DNA from: Physella acuta
Lineage: Eukaryota; Mollusca; Gastropoda; Physidae
Assembly: GCF_028476545.1 (NCBI RefSeq)
Contig: NW_026732723.1
Coordinates: 162,966-226,965 of the forward strand
Reading direction: 5' to 3'
Length of the DNA stretch: 64,000 nucleotides
The position numbers and the translations under genes were made by a program. Under the pieces are notes generated by a model that was not told where the DNA came from, searched no databases, and saw only the letters and a program-made list of their open reading frames with translations. Positions 22,146 through 35,799 of this stretch are shown one piece after another (position 1 is the first letter of the stretch; every line of letters starts with the position of its first letter).

Positions 22146-22877
22146 TATATATACTAGCCGTCCCGGCCAGGCCCTGCTCTGGCTTCTGTGAAAAACCTTT
22201 CTGTTAAAGACCATTACCTGTGTGTTTAGTAATCATCATAAACCTGGCATTGCACACCCAAACCCAAACCAAAACAACAAAACGCAAACATAAAGCTAAC
22301 ACAATTACAAATACAAACGAAAACAAAAACCTAACAACTAACCCAACCACAACCACAAACACCAATACGAACACAAAGAAAAAAAACAAACGAAAAAGCA
22401 AACGAAAACAAACCAAATCCAAATGCAAAACCAACCACAAACCCAAAGAAAAAAACACAAACGAAAAAACAAACGAAAACAAACCAAATACAAACGCAAA
22501 ACCAACCACAAACACAAATACAAACACAAACGCAAAGAAGATAAAACACAAACGAAAACGAAAAAAGAAAGAACAAAAACGAACCAAATCAAAACGCAAC
22601 CACTAACGCAAACCCAACCTAAAGACAAAGAAAACACTAACGCGAACATAAACGCACAGTGCTCAGAGTCTAGCCCGGGGCGGAATCGCCTGTTTCAGCT
22701 TAATAAACGACTATAGTACCCCAACTTATTCATAGTCTTTTGCACTCACTTTAATGAACGTAGGCGCGAAACCGAACACGGGAGGCCCGGGACCCCAAAT
22801 AGCACCCTGTCTGGGCGCCAGAGGACGCACCATGACGTCACCGCCTGATTGAACTTAGTAAACGACTATAGTACATA

Positions 22878-22880
<3 letters not shown>
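22146..22880. mobile_element. Unclassified dispersed repeat next to the LTR element
   Basis: It starts (AT)n-ACTAGCCGTCCCGGCCAGGC, an edge that resembles ACTAGGCATGCTGCCCAGC at 52793, and runs through an A/C-rich simple repeat. Near the far side TAAACGACTATAGTAC appears twice (about 22690 and 22860). The retroelement inserted at its AT-rich edge. I do not know the family. Confidence 0.4.
22255..22650. repeat. Degenerate (CAAACN)n A-rich repeat
   Basis: A strand-biased stretch of CAAAC, AAACG and CCAAAT words with period near six and very few T. It keeps several frames open on both strands (T/N/K-rich one way, F/V/L-rich the other), none gene-like. Confidence 0.8.

Positions 22881-22883
<3 letters not shown>

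Positions 22884-22964
<81 letters not shown>
22884..22964. repeat. (AT)n microsatellite
   Basis: A pure AT run of about 80 bp. Confidence 0.97.
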
Positions 22965-22966
<2 letters not shown>

Positions 22967-23426
22967 CTAACAAACATAAACGACACTAATGTCAGGGGTA
23001 ATGATAGTACGTGTATGTAAATGTGTATTTACCTTACATTAACGATCTAATTGTAGTGAACTAAGGCGGTCTGTGGATGAATGCTGTACAGCTGTTACCT
23101 ACCTGTAGCGACTCTCCATTGTTACCTGTCTCAGTGCACGTATGTACAGGAACAGGTGTTTGTGGGGTCGGGTCGGGAGGGGGGGGGCAGACACAGCTGA
23201 CTGAAACATGTTTTTATTGATCTCTTCATAACGTCATTTTGTCAGTGAGATAAGACGATCTTGTAAACCAATCGTGTCAAGTTCTGTTTGGTTTCGATGT
23301 GAACAAGAAAACTTGTCAACGAGTACTTTATTAATCTGATAAATAAAACTTGTTAAAATTACATACTGCACAGGTCAAGGGATAATTAAGCATTTCTGTC
23401 AATTTCAATCATGACTATGTAGAAAA

Positions 23427-23532
23427 AAGTAAAGTTCCCTTATCTAACCTGGCGGTCCATGGGGCAAGTGAAGTAGAGTTCTCCTATCTCTGTGACGTCA
23501 GCACTATGCCTAGTCGCCTTTATTTTACACAA
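23427..23532 (-). mobile_element. SINE 3' fragment
   Basis: The antisense copy opens AGTAAAGTTCCCTTATCTAA, then CCATGGGGCAAGTGAAGTAG, the same as the 3' end of the copy at 30201. Only the 3' half remains. Confidence 0.75.
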
Positions 23533-23807
23533 AGTGGATTAAAACGTACCAAAACCAATGATGGGAGACTACTGAGGAACGAAACAATGTATATAACAAA
23601 GTATGTAAGGGGAGACAACATGGGAACGTAGACGCGTGGGTAATTGACAACACGGCGTCAAAGATGGCGGTGGGTCCTCATCAGGGGGAGTTACCCTCAA
23701 TTAAAGGTAACTCCTACAGTTCCTACACGACGCTAACTATTACCAGCAGTTTACTACACGCCGACTAGATACACCTTACCCGTGGTTAACGCTCTCATGT
23801 TCTTGTC

Positions 23808-24372
23808 CAACATTCTCACAGCCGTCCAACATTCTCACAGCCGTCCAACATTACCACACCGCCGTCCAACATTCTCACAGCCGTCCAACATTACCACACC
23901 GCCGTCCAACATTCTCACAGCCGTCCAACATTCTCACAGCCGTCCAACATTCTCACAGCCATCCAACATTCTCACACAGCCGTCCAACATTCTCACAGCC
24001 GTCCAACATTCTCACAGCCGTCCAACATTCTCACAGCCGTCCAACATTCTCACAGCCGTCTAACATTCTCACAGCCGTCTAACATTCTCTCACAGCCGTT
24101 CAACATTCTCACAGCCGTCCAACATTCTCACAGCCGTCCAACATTCTCACAGCCGTCCAACATTCTCACAGCCGTCAAACATTCTCACAGCCGTCCAACA
24201 TTCTCACAGCCGTCAAACATTCTCACAGCCGTCTAACATTCTCACAGCCGTCTAACATTCTCACAGCCGTCCAACATTAGCACACCGCCGTCCAACATTC
24301 ATACACAATCGTCCAACATTCTCACAGCCGTCCAACATTCATACACAATCGTCCAACATTCTCACACAGCCA
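23808..24372. repeat. Minisatellite, 19-bp unit
   Basis: About 30 copies of CGTCCAACATTCTCACAGC, with length variants (TTACCACACCGC) scattered in it. Units vary at one or two bases. Confidence 0.97.
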
Positions 24373-24639
24373 TTCTTCAGTACAAACCATCCGTCATACA
24401 TCTAGAATCGTCCAACTTTGAAAACCGTCAAACAAACTGAACCGTCCAACAAAGTAACCCAGACAACGCGTCTATTAACATCTACATAAAAAACATAACG
24501 ACTACGTATACCCTTACATAATGATACATCACCAGCATTACCAACCCCACCCCAGCCTCCCCTCCCCCAACAATCATCGTATCCTGCCCCTACCACCCCT
24601 CCCCATTACTCGGCCTTGTACCATGCGTCACGTCATAGC

Positions 24640-25065
24640 CCCTGACCCGCTCCGTACATCAGAAACATCGTCCGGCTGTAAGATTGGGCAGCCGTACATC
24701 ACCGGCTCCGTACATCACCGGCTCCGTACATCATAAACACCGCCCGGCTGTAAGATTGGGCAGCTGTACATCACCGGCTCCGTACATCACCGGCTCCGTA
24801 CATCACCGGCTCCGTACATCACCGGCTCCGTACATCACCGGCTCCGTACATCACCGGCTCCGTACATCACCGGCTCCGTACATCACCGGCTGCGTACATC
24901 AGAAACACCGTCCGGCTGTAAGATTGGGTAGCCGTACATCACCGGCTTCGTACATCACCGGCTGCGTACATGAGAAACACCGTCCGGCTGTATGATTGGG
25001 CAGCTGTACATCACTCACTCCGTACACCAGAAACACGGTCCGGCTTTAGATTGGGCAGCTGTACA
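24640..25065. repeat. Minisatellite, 16-bp unit with a longer interspersed unit
   Basis: Runs of GTACATCACCGGCTCC (16 bp) alternate with a longer block containing GAAACACCGTCCGGCTGTA and AGATTGGGCAGC, present about five times. It is a composite array. Confidence 0.93.
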
Positions 25066-25287
25066 TCATTGTGACTGCTACGCTTGTCGTACCAACCGTG
25101 AAGTTGTGCTGAGATTCTAGAAGACATCCATTAAAATCTTTCACAAGCTTTATCGGAATCTGTTACTAAACGAAAGTAAACATCGAGTTTTAAAGTTGTA
25201 CCCGTACAAGCTGGTAGATTTAATATTTTTATTTTAAGCTGTAGCAAGAGGCGTGAAATTAAATATTAAAAAAAATTTAAACGTGTC

Positions 25288-25452
25288 CTGGTGGTTGGAG
25301 CGTTGATGAGGAGTTGATGGGGTGGGTGGGAGTGGATGAGGTGGATGGGGCGGATGGGGTGGATGGGAGTGGATGGAGGGTGGATGGAGCGTTGATGAGT
25401 AGTGGATGGGGTGGGTGGGAGTGGATGGGGTGGATGGGAGTGGATGGAGGGT
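25288..25452. repeat. GGATG-rich degenerate minisatellite
   Basis: Words such as GGATGGGGTGGATGGGAGT repeat, with a longer unit (GGATGGAGCGTTGATGAGTA) seen twice. Confidence 0.85.
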
Positions 25453-25563
25453 TAGATTTAGTCTACACTCAAGTTTTCCGAGAAAGGTTTAAATTTAGTC
25501 AAAAGGTAGTCTATGTTGAATGAAATCACTAATGTCCGTAATATTCCCTATAAGTCTGTGGAG

Positions 25564-25697
25564 AAATATAAGACGTCATGTGCTTGCCTTATTGAGAAAG
25601 GTAAGACGTCATGTGCTTGCCTTATTGAGAAATATAAGACGTCATGTGCTTGCCTTATTGAGAAACGTAAGACGCCATGTGCTTGCCTTATTGAGAT
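25564..25697. repeat. Minisatellite, 33-bp unit, four copies
   Basis: Four copies of a unit with AAGACGTCATGTGCTTGCC and TTATTGAGAAA. It is in frame on the plus strand (YKTSCACLIEK) but has no other gene sign. Confidence 0.9.
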
Positions 25698-27184
25698 GAA
25701 TCGCGCATCTCTAGGTATTATACTGCTGGTTTAGTGATTGTCTCATAACATAACGCAAGATTGGAAACAAATAGTCACAATTTAGGTGTTCATTTGTTGT
25801 TTTTTACTTCCCATTTTGACATGTAATAGATTTAGGGGAAACAACGTTTTCTAAGTTTTCTTAAAAATAGAAAAAAAAATTACAGAAGAATTTACCGATA
25901 AATTTATATAAATAAACAGCATTATTTTTATTGAAATATAAATAAAAATTGTTTTTATTTTAATAATTACATGTTTTGTACAGTTCTAAGATACTAAAGT
26001 TAAAATATTAAAGTTTATTTAAACATAAATCCTCTTATTGACATAAAACATCTGCTTTCTATAAAAGGAGCAAGAGCAGTGGCACTACATTAAATGACTT
26101 AGTTAATATTTTTATCAGTTGTTTCATTTTATTATTTTTAAAAATAATATTGAAATAAGAAGTTTTGTTTAAGAAGTATAAAAGTAAGCCATCTTCAATG
26201 AATGAGATCGCTACTCACAAAGAAATATTACTTTTGAAAATCTGTTTCAGTCCACACAAGCCAACGGAGGTAACTATAATACCAAAGCGAACATGGCAAG
26301 GCAAACTGACGTTTTAATAATACGCTTTTAAATAGTTATGAACTAAAAAAACTTTTCGTTATAGTTATTTACACAATGGTTCATTATTATATATATTTAA
26401 AGAAAATCATTTGTTATCTTCCTTTTACTGTATGATTGTATAAAAGCTTGTTATTAAAACGTTTGTCAAAATAAAATAAAAAATTCAATTCTTAATTTTT
26501 GTTGGTAAACCAAATAAACACAAAAAAAATGTGCATATAGTGGCGTTGAAAATTAATTTAAAATTATCATTTCCAACAAAAGATCTATGCTCTTAAATCC
26601 CTCCTACTTAAGTATCTAGAACTTGAGTGAAGAGAAATTGTATTATCTATAAATAAACTATTTGGAATCAAAGCGGGCCAAAAATATAATTAATGTAAAT
26701 CGGTATTGGACTGAATACACCGATGATGAAATCTTAAAATAAAGCGAACAGGTAAGCTATGTAAACTGACGCTCTCAATGACACTTCTGGGAAAAATTAA
26801 GAAACATTTTTTAAAAAAAAGTATTGCTTAGAGAAATGGTTAAAAACATTTCACGACAACTCTATTTCCATGTTTATCATTATTTTCTCCCCAGAGGCAA
26901 CCTCTATTGTTGTTTTAAATAAATATAGTGTTGCATAATTTGTATCGAATGAACATAATGATGATATTGTTACAGTCCCCAAAGGATGATACTTAGCACT
27001 GAGGCATTAGGATATAACACCACGTAATTTTATAAGGCCATAGCAATTTCAAGTTTATAAACGGTTAATCACTTCAATATTTTCAAACATACTGAACATT
27101 CCGTTTTTTTTGTGGTTTTTTTTAGAAAAGAGAAGAACTATCTGTGAGCAGAACTCACTCAATGTTTCGCCATTGTTAGCCTAG
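25698..27184. other. Very AT-rich spacer
   Basis: No frame above 60 codons on either strand, no clear repeats. Confidence 0.6.
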
Positions 27185-27480
27185 TCTAGTACACCAAGCA
27201 ATATACACACTAGTCATGTACACACAAAAACGTGTACACAAGGTGCGTGTACACAAAAGAAATGTACACACTAGACATGAAAACACAAGACGTAAACACA
27301 CAAGTTATATACACAAACACAAAAATAGATTGACGTAGGTCTACACACCTCGCGCCTGTACCTGATTCAATTATACACCACAAACCTGGTAACAAAACTG
27401 TTAACCAACCTGTTAACGAACCTGATAACAAACATGTTAAACAACATGTTAAAAAACTGATAACAACCCTGATAACAAAC
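27185..27480. repeat. Degenerate short tandem repeats (GTACACACAA; CTGTTAACAAAC)
   Basis: The left part repeats GTACACACAA-like words; the right part repeats AACCTGTTAACAAAC-like words with period near 12-14. Confidence 0.6.
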
Positions 27481-28322
<842 letters not shown>

Positions 28323-28324
<2 letters not shown>

Positions 28325-29650
28325 GTATGTACTTTAAATACACTTTTTAGTCGTGGTAGTGTAACCAGTTATTGTTCCGGATTCGAGTTTAGGCGAGACC
28401 GAAGTTTGTTTACTACAATCACGATCTCATGATCTGACGTAAATTGTAACAGAAGTAAATATTCAGAAAGTCGCTGTACAGTACTAGCACATTATACAGC
28501 AACCCAATGTTCTAATACCAACTAGCCAACTTGCTGCACAAGTACGTTATACTCCCCTATTACACTTTGTCATCACATAAAACCAACACGAACCTATAAT
28601 CAACCTACATCTTTAATACAATACATATACATAAAACTTCACAAAAATATAACAATATTCAGCATTGAACGGGAAAACTGTTACATACAATAGAAAGATA
28701 TGTTTACGTAAATGCTGAACAAGAAAATGTACACAACATCACGGAGACAACAATGCATCGTATGATAGAGCTTTAGCTCAGAGCTTCGCCTATTGAGCTA
28801 GCAACAAAAGAGATTAAAGAAGCTTGAGCCAATCGAGATTTCCTTAACAAATCACATCCCAGCCTGCATAGCGATATGTAAACAAGTTATGTGCTTTCAT
28901 TGTTTAACTCAACTCATGTATTTTCATTTCTTTACAACCTTTAATTCAACCGATGCTATGAAGATCTTGTCGAAATCTATTGTTTTTAATCCGAAATCAA
29001 ACAAAACGGGGATCACGCTGATCAATGACCCTAAATCTTTGGTTAAAATATCATCCCTCCTATCGATGATTGAACGCATTATTGGCAAATATTCATCAGA
29101 CTTTGAGTTCCGTTAAAATGATTCCCATACATGAAGGAATAGTTGCACGACAGTTTTGTTGCAAGCGTGTTCTTGTGTTGACAAAACTAATTAAAATTTT
29201 GTTTGTCAGTTTAATCTTGAACCAAGTTTTCGTTATCTGACGTGTATTAAAGGTTTCTATTTGCATACTGTCGCCATTGTTGTTTTCTAATTTATCGTTG
29301 GAATATTTAGAAAAAACGTCTATGGAATTTATCAAAATTTTCTCGTTTTTGAAAAATCGCCATTGTGATTCATTATAATAATGCTATTGCCCTACTTTGA
29401 ACGCGTAAAGAAATAAATCATTGCCTTAAAGGTGTTTTATTTAAGATAGTATTCAATTAGGATACATTAGGATACATACGATATCATTATTTCGTTAGAA
29501 TTTTGAATTGAGCTAAGTTAAGCAAATGACACAATATAAATGTGTAATATAATGATTATTTTAGTCACTGTTTTCGGCAAAGTTTGTTTTAAAATTTAAT
29601 AGAAAAAATCGGACAGTTCTTAAAACAAGTTAATTAAAAGTCTAGTGACA
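28323..29650. other. Spacer, nothing recognised
   Basis: Frames of 75-79 codons are not recognisable. AGGATACAT is repeated near 29460. Confidence 0.5.
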
Positions 29651-30034
29651 ATTTAAGCGCAATTTCCTTAATTAAATTTTTGTGACCGAACGAAAGGATA
29701 TTTTTGAAAACTTTCTTCGGCAATATTGTTCTAAATTATGGCGGGAATCGATTGGTAAATGTTTCAAGTCGCTAAGTGGTCTGGTTGCCGAGATATGGGC
29801 CAAAAACTGAATTTTTTTTCGGAGGTTTTTTGGCTTTTCCGGGAAATCCAGGAAGGAATTCCGGGAATTTTTTGGCCCACAATCATCCTCGGAACTTGTT
29901 TAACATATTTGCTTTTGGAACTAGTCCTCGATATTGCTTCGTTGAGGAGGAGATACGACTTAAAGCTACGCACATCCATCCAGAAATAACGAGTTAATAA
30001 TCGCAATTGTCTAGTATGGAAATTGCGCTAAAAA
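29651..30034. mobile_element. Inverted-repeat MITE, TTTAAGCGCAATTTCC ends
   Basis: The left end TTTAAGCGCAATTTCC and right end GGAAATTGCGCTAAAA are inverted repeats (one mismatch in the first 16). About 350 bp lie between, including GTTGCCGAGATATGGGCCAA. A looser inverted pair (CTAGTGACAATT / AATTGTCTAG) lies at the edges. No clear target duplication or transposase. The superfamily is unknown. Confidence 0.6.
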
Positions 30035-30200
30035 GTATTTGTTGCTTTGGTTTGTTCAAGTTAAGAGTTACAAATAGAAATCTGAGACAAGTGATTTTAG
30101 GCAGTATACGGGCGGTATTCAATGGGGTGGGGGGGGGATGAGGGGAGTATTTGTTTGCTTGGTGCATGGGGGGATCTTTTTGTATTTTTAACCGACAGAT

Positions 30201-30428
30201 AGTAAAGTTTCCCTTTCAAACCTGACGGTCTATGGGGCAAGTGAAGTAGAGCTCACTTGTTCCTGTGACCTCGGCATATAAAGAGATAGTGTGGTTAGCA
30301 CTATGCCCAGCCGCCTTTACTTTCCCTAACAGGAGTTAGTTACCCATCAGAGTTGGGTGGACTCAGGGACGGTCTACTGAATTGACACGGATTCGAACTC
30401 GAAATAAATAACACGGGTCTCCTAGTAT
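30201..30428 (-). mobile_element. tRNA-derived SINE, near full length
   Basis: On the minus strand: B box GAGTTCGAATCCGTG, then AGTAGACCGTCCCTGAGTCC, ACCCAACTCTGATGGGTAAC, CATAGTGCTAACCACACTAT, TATGCCGAGGTCACAGGAAC, and the 3' end CTTGCCCCATAGACCGTCAG. It is the best-preserved copy here. Confidence 0.85.
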
Positions 30429-31054
30429 CTATTCATTCTGGAAATTTTAAAGACAGACGTATATAAACAATAGTTTATAATAAATTAAGTGGCTTGAAGT
30501 CAGGATGGTATGCGGAGGTCACTAGATACGATATAAAACTAAAAATATAGTTCAGCCTACAATGTATAGAATGACATATTTTGGGGTGGGGTCTGGGGGA
30601 TGTAAAGATCTAGATTTAAAATATTTTAAGACTAAACTTACAACTTCAAGAATCATTGAATTTAATAAAAGATGATAAATATTTATAAAAATTAATTATT
30701 TAATAAACTAAAGTTTTCTTTATTTATATCAGATAAACGATAAATGTAATCTCAATATCTTGTTAAAAATGCACATCCAGTCGTACTGCGGTATTAATTT
30801 TTGTATTTAAAGATTTTAATAACAGTGAGCAGTATTGTTTATGTTTTTATTGGTTGAATATCTCTCCATAATTTCCACTTCTAAATGTTAAGTTAAAGGT
30901 GGTCTCCCTTTACATGGTTTCTAACAATAAATGTACCTAAAAATACTTAATTTAAAAAAATTATATTTTAAAACTTACACCATAATAATTATTTATACAC
31001 ATTGGGCCACAGGTATAACCAAATTCCCAGAGAGAAACAGCCATAAGAAAGACC
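30429..31054. other. AT-rich spacer
   Basis: Nothing recognised. Confidence 0.6.
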
Positions 31055-31262
31055 TAGGATAAGATGGGTAGATGATGAAGAGACACCCCTAAGCTAAGAT
31101 GGGTAGATGATCTGGAGACAGCCCTACCTAAGATGGGTAGATGATGTAGAGACAGACCTACCTAAGATGGGTAGATGATGTAGAGACAGCCCTAAGGCTT
31201 AGATAGGTAGATGATGTAGAGACAGCCCTACCTAAGATGGGTAGATGATGTAGAGACAGACC
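31055..31262. repeat. Minisatellite, about 35-bp unit
   Basis: About six copies of AAGATGGGTAGATGATGTAG plus AGACAGCCCTACCT, with point and length variants. Confidence 0.9.
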
Positions 31263-31654
31263 TTAGACAGCTTGCGTTCCAGAGAGGTAAGAAGAAGGCA
31301 GCAAAGGTCATATTTATATTTATTTTACTTACACGTATAGTTAATTCAGAACCAAGACTTTCGAACAAAACAAAGATTGACACACACAAAATTGAGACAA
31401 AACAAAGAGGGACAAAAATGTTAAAAAACAAAGAATGACAAAAATAAACCGCCTGACACCATTGAGTCGACAAGACGAGAAAACAGGTCGTACATGGGGC
31501 AAGATGTAATCGGACACGAGAAGACAATTTTCTTGTGGTAGAGGCTGTCTTGTACTGTGGTACAAAGATCTCATCTTTTAAGTCACGTGATGTCCTCTAG
31601 TGCCCTTAGCCTGGTCGGGAGGGATGCGACAGTAAAACAAAACCACCGCTTCGA

Positions 31655-31975
31655 AATGTGGTTTTGTGTATCTGGTGATGAAATGTGGTTTTGTGTACCT
31701 CGTGATGAAATGTGGTTTTGTGTACCTGGTGACGAAATGTGGTTGTGTGCAGCTGGTCATGAAATGTGGGTTTGTGTACCTGGTGATGAAATGTGGTTTT
31801 ATTTACCTGGTGATGAAATGTGGTTTTGTGTACCTGGTGATGAAATGTGGTTTTGTGTACCTGGTGATGAAATGTGGTTTTGTGTACCTGGTGATGAAAT
31901 GTGGTTTTGTGTACCTGGTGATGAAATGTGGTTTTGTGTACCTCGTGATGAAATGTGGTTTTGTGTAGCTGGTGA
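31655..31975. repeat. Minisatellite, 27-bp unit
   Basis: About 12 copies of GATGAAATGTGGTTTTGTGT plus ACCTGGT. The 27-bp unit is in frame, giving DEMWFCVPG repeats in a 161-codon frame and other peptides in other frames, so the openness is not evidence for a gene. Confidence 0.95.
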
Positions 31976-32264
31976 TTGCATTATATTCTCACGTTTTGTC
32001 GCATGGAATGTCTCAGTTTTCACGGTGGCATGTTTATGCTAATGGTGCCAGATTTTTTTATCACTTCTAAATTGCATACAAATATTTATGTCGTCAGATT
32101 GTTCAGATATCAAGTGTGACGTCAGAGATTACCAGGTGTGAGCCAACTTGCCAGATAAACTATCATAAACGTGAGTGCAGATAATATGCCAGTTTGTAGA
32201 GAGCTTAGTTAATCATTTCATCTGTTATAGTCACCACCACTAGTTTTGGATCTCGATGCTGTTT

Positions 32265-32485
32265 CATAAGGTTAGGTATCGTTAGTATCGTCAAGTTTGG
32301 TATCGTCATTGTTGATATCGTCATGCTTGGTATCGACATATTTCGTATCGTCAGCCTGGGTGTCGTAGGGTCTGGTATCGCCAGGTTCGGTATCGTTAGG
32401 ACGGATATCGTCAGCCTGAGAATCATCGGATTTGGCATTGCCAGGTTTAGTATCCTACGCTTTAAATTCGACAGGTCTGGTATCG
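32265..32485. repeat. Degenerate minisatellite, about 15-bp unit
   Basis: Words like GGTATCGTCAGGTTT repeat about 14 times with many changes, so the array is old. Confidence 0.8.
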
Positions 32486-34254
32486 TGACAAATAATCGCT
32501 CCCAGCGGTGCTTCCCTTCTCGAGAGCCACTTATCGTCCTTGACAGAGATGGTCTCGAAAATAAAAGTTAGAGCGCATTCATTTTTTTTAGTTCTGATAA
32601 CATTAAATTGATATAATTAGAACTGCGTCCTATTTCGCCAATAACATAGCAATTATAAAATTAGCAACATAGTAATTAGTCCAGTGTTGTGCACCGTTAG
32701 ATAACTGATCTGATCACGTGATCTCATTCGCCATTTCAGATGGACATTAGAGCAAATATTTTATTGTACTTTTCAAAGGCAAATAAAATACCCTTTTGGC
32801 ATTGAGGTCCACGGATCTTTGAAGGGATTGTGTGGTCAGACATTAGTAACTGTGTACTTTTGAGTCCTCCTTATTCTGAGTATTAGAACGCTTGCCTTGC
32901 GTGACATTGTTAGGCTAAGGTAGAGAGCGTTTCGATGTAATTCACAATCTCTATGTACGTTAGAGTTCATGAGTTACCCCTGTGTTTTTGATTACTCTCC
33001 CTTATCGAATGTGGGTATAAAAGAAGAGCAAATGATAGTTAAGAGGACTGTTATTTAGAGGACCAGATAGATAGAAAGAGGGGGGGGGGGGTTCTAATTA
33101 AGTAAGAATGATTTACTGAAGTGATAAGGTTCTTTTTTATAATATTAAAACGGTTGACAGTGCGAGCTATTTGCAACGATTATAACTGTATCCAACCAAC
33201 CATCTATCCTATACAGTTATCCCTATCGTATCCAACATCTATCTTATACAATTATCCTTACCGTTTTCAACAAACTCAGGTTATCGATAATACAGTGAGC
33301 GCTGATTACCCCCACCCCTTACCCCCCACCCTATCACACACCTCCCCTATTACTTCCGGTCTGCCAATAAAAGCTTCTACAAAATGCCAGGTTATTTTTT
33401 TTTGTTTTACGGATTATAAAAAGTATCCCAGACAATCAATCAATGCATTAAGCTTTTAACACTTTTTAGATAGAACAGTTTTGTTGACAACAAAAGAAAA
33501 TATTTTTATTCTTAGAATTAAATAAAATAAAATTCCCAAACAAGTACAACCATGACGTCATAGAGTTCGGCTGAATAAATTAAACAAATATGATACGACG
33601 GTGTGCCATACATGAAAGCAACATTCTTCTACTTGTACTCATTCTATTTTTGTCATTAGCGATGGTAGCTATTTGTGTCATGTACAGCGTTGTATGGATA
33701 GACAATAACACACTGTTACATGTCAAACATAATATACAATTGACCCGCATATGTTGTCCGATCCAGGTTGACCTGTGAAATGAGTAATTATCTCTAGTGG
33801 GCTGGGGATATGGGTGGGCCTCGAACACCTGAGGCAGAATGTGAAGCAGACTACGGACAAGATAAACTCCGGCATCGACTTGTCAAAATATAGCAATTGT
33901 TACTCTCTCTAGTAAAGGTGAAGTGTGATAGCAAGTTTTTTTTTAAAATCCTGGATGAATAAGAATCATCTTGTATCACTTTCCATGATATTGATAAGCC
34001 TTACCCCCAACTGTATAACATTCAATGTCTTACCCCCAAATATACAACTCTCTTACCCCCCAGTTTGCCAAACCCTGATTATCCTGACCCACACCATAGT
34101 TTTACTGTTGTAGTGCTGAATGTCTGTGTACTCTAGGACTTAGCCACCAATGACACATATACGTGCCTTATCAAAAGTTTCGTAACAGTTCGAAGGTCGC
34201 TGAAATCAGAGTTAAACTTTAGGACGTCTCAATTTGTCAACATCCGGTGAGGAA
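32486..34254. other. Spacer, nothing recognised
   Basis: One weak SINE-like word (GGGATTGTGTGGTCAGA near 32824). A short G run lies near 33082. Confidence 0.45.
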
Positions 34255-34420
34255 AAGAGAGGAAGGCGAGCGGAGCGAGGGTTTGTGTGGGGGTGAGGAT
34301 TTGTGTGGGGGTCAGGGTTTGAGTGGGTGTGAGGGTTCGTGGGTGGGGTTCGGGTTCGGGTATGGGGTGAGGATTTGTGCGGGGGTCAGGGTTTGAGTGG
34401 GTGTGAGGGCTCGTGTGTGT
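34255..34420. repeat. G/T-rich degenerate repeat
   Basis: GTGTGGGGGTGAGGATTTGT-like words repeat with period near 18-22. Confidence 0.75.
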
Positions 34421-35309
34421 GGTGGGGTGTTTACTGAGTTCAAATAGTGATACAATTAGATTTGTGTCTGGAGAAATAATAGCACTGAGTGGCGCCAAAA
34501 GGGTTTTTGTTTCCAGGCAGTTTTTCGAGCCGTTCTGGGATAAAAGAGTACAGTGTCGGAGTGCTTTTGTCTGGATCTGTTATATAAAAGTGTATCTCTA
34601 TTTTTGGTGTTTGGTAGTGGTATTTGAGGAAATTTGAAAGCGTCTCAATTTTCGTTATGTAAATGTATCTCTCTTGTGTTGATTTATTTTGGTTGGCATC
34701 AATTACAGTTAAACTTCCGCATCCAAGTCATCGACCATCGCTTTTTTGACGACTTAAAAAAAAATTCTTTCCATCCATCGTAATACATAGTCACACACAG
34801 CAAGACCCCCCCCCCCCTCCCCCGTCACTAAAATGATGCCATGCCTCAGCTTACAACCTCCATTTAAAATTGGAAATTTTTTTGGTAACATTTTACGAAG
34901 CTCAGTCGTCCTTGAATATACCAATATTGCAAATGCAAAAGCAGCTTTTTTAAAACGAGAAATAATGGAGAAAATACAGTTTTTAGCAATCATAACACAA
35001 GTACCGTCACACTTTCTCAACAATACCCCCCCCCCCCCTCAACCTTCTTGTCACACACCGTGACAAAATCTAGAAAAAACAAACCTATGCTCATGAGAAT
35101 GTGACGTCGTTTATGGGCAACCTGTAAAGTGGACGGTCGGTAATCTGGTTAAAATATCGTGTAAATCTACTGGCTTTAATGGACATCAGTTAATTAAGTA
35201 CCACTTTCTTTTAATAGACGCAAGCTAATTAAAAACAGGAAGATTTTGTGGGCTTTTTACGACCGTTCAGATTCCAGTCAAATACTGTCAAAACTGTCAG
35301 GCTAAACTC
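34421..35309. other. Spacer with C runs
   Basis: C runs near 34805 and 35027; no gene signal. Confidence 0.5.
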
Positions 35310-35672
35310 ACCTGACACTTGGGGCTATACTCACCTGTTACCGTGGGGCTATACTCACCTGATACCGTGGGGCTATACCCACCTGTTACGGTGGGGCTAT
35401 ACTCACCTGTTACCGTGGGGCTATACTCACCTGTTACCGTGGGGCTATACTCACCTGATACCGTGGGGCTATACCCACCTGTTACGGTGGGGCTATACTC
35501 ACCTGTTACCGTGGGGCTATACTCACCTGTTACCGTGGGGCTATACTCACCTGTTACCGTGGGGCTATACTCACCTGACACTTGGGGCTATACCCACTTG
35601 TTACCGTGGGGCTATACCCACTTGTTACCGTGGGGCTATACCCACCTGCTACCGTGGGGCTATACTCATCTG
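35310..35672. repeat. Minisatellite, 24-bp unit with higher-order pattern
   Basis: About 15 copies of GGGGCTATACTCACCTGTTA plus CCGT. Variants GATACCGT and GTTACGGT recur in the same order twice, so a block of several units was copied together. Each unit has a CACCTG (E-box) word. All six frames are mostly open. Confidence 0.95.
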
Positions 35673-35799
35673 AAAACTTAAGTGTGAGTGAAGCTCCACA
35701 TGTTTGTGTAGTTTTAGTGTTTAGAGAATTCTTGTTTCATAGTCAAAGAACGATACTTCAAATGTTTACAATAAAGGACCTACTTTATACCGGTGCTAG

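Noticed and set aside
22204-22606. 128-131-codon frames on both strands
   Set aside because: Low-complexity A/C-rich repeat read as T/N/K or F/V/L.
23808-24372. Telomere-type repeat
   Set aside because: The unit is 19 bp and unlike TTAGGG; no TTAGGG arrays were seen anywhere in the window.
31557-32042. 161-codon plus frame with nine-residue repeats
   Set aside because: 27-bp unit in frame; other frames of the array are open too.
32800-32880. Another SINE 3' fragment
   Set aside because: Only GGGATTGTGTGGTCAGA and a few words match; too weak to list.
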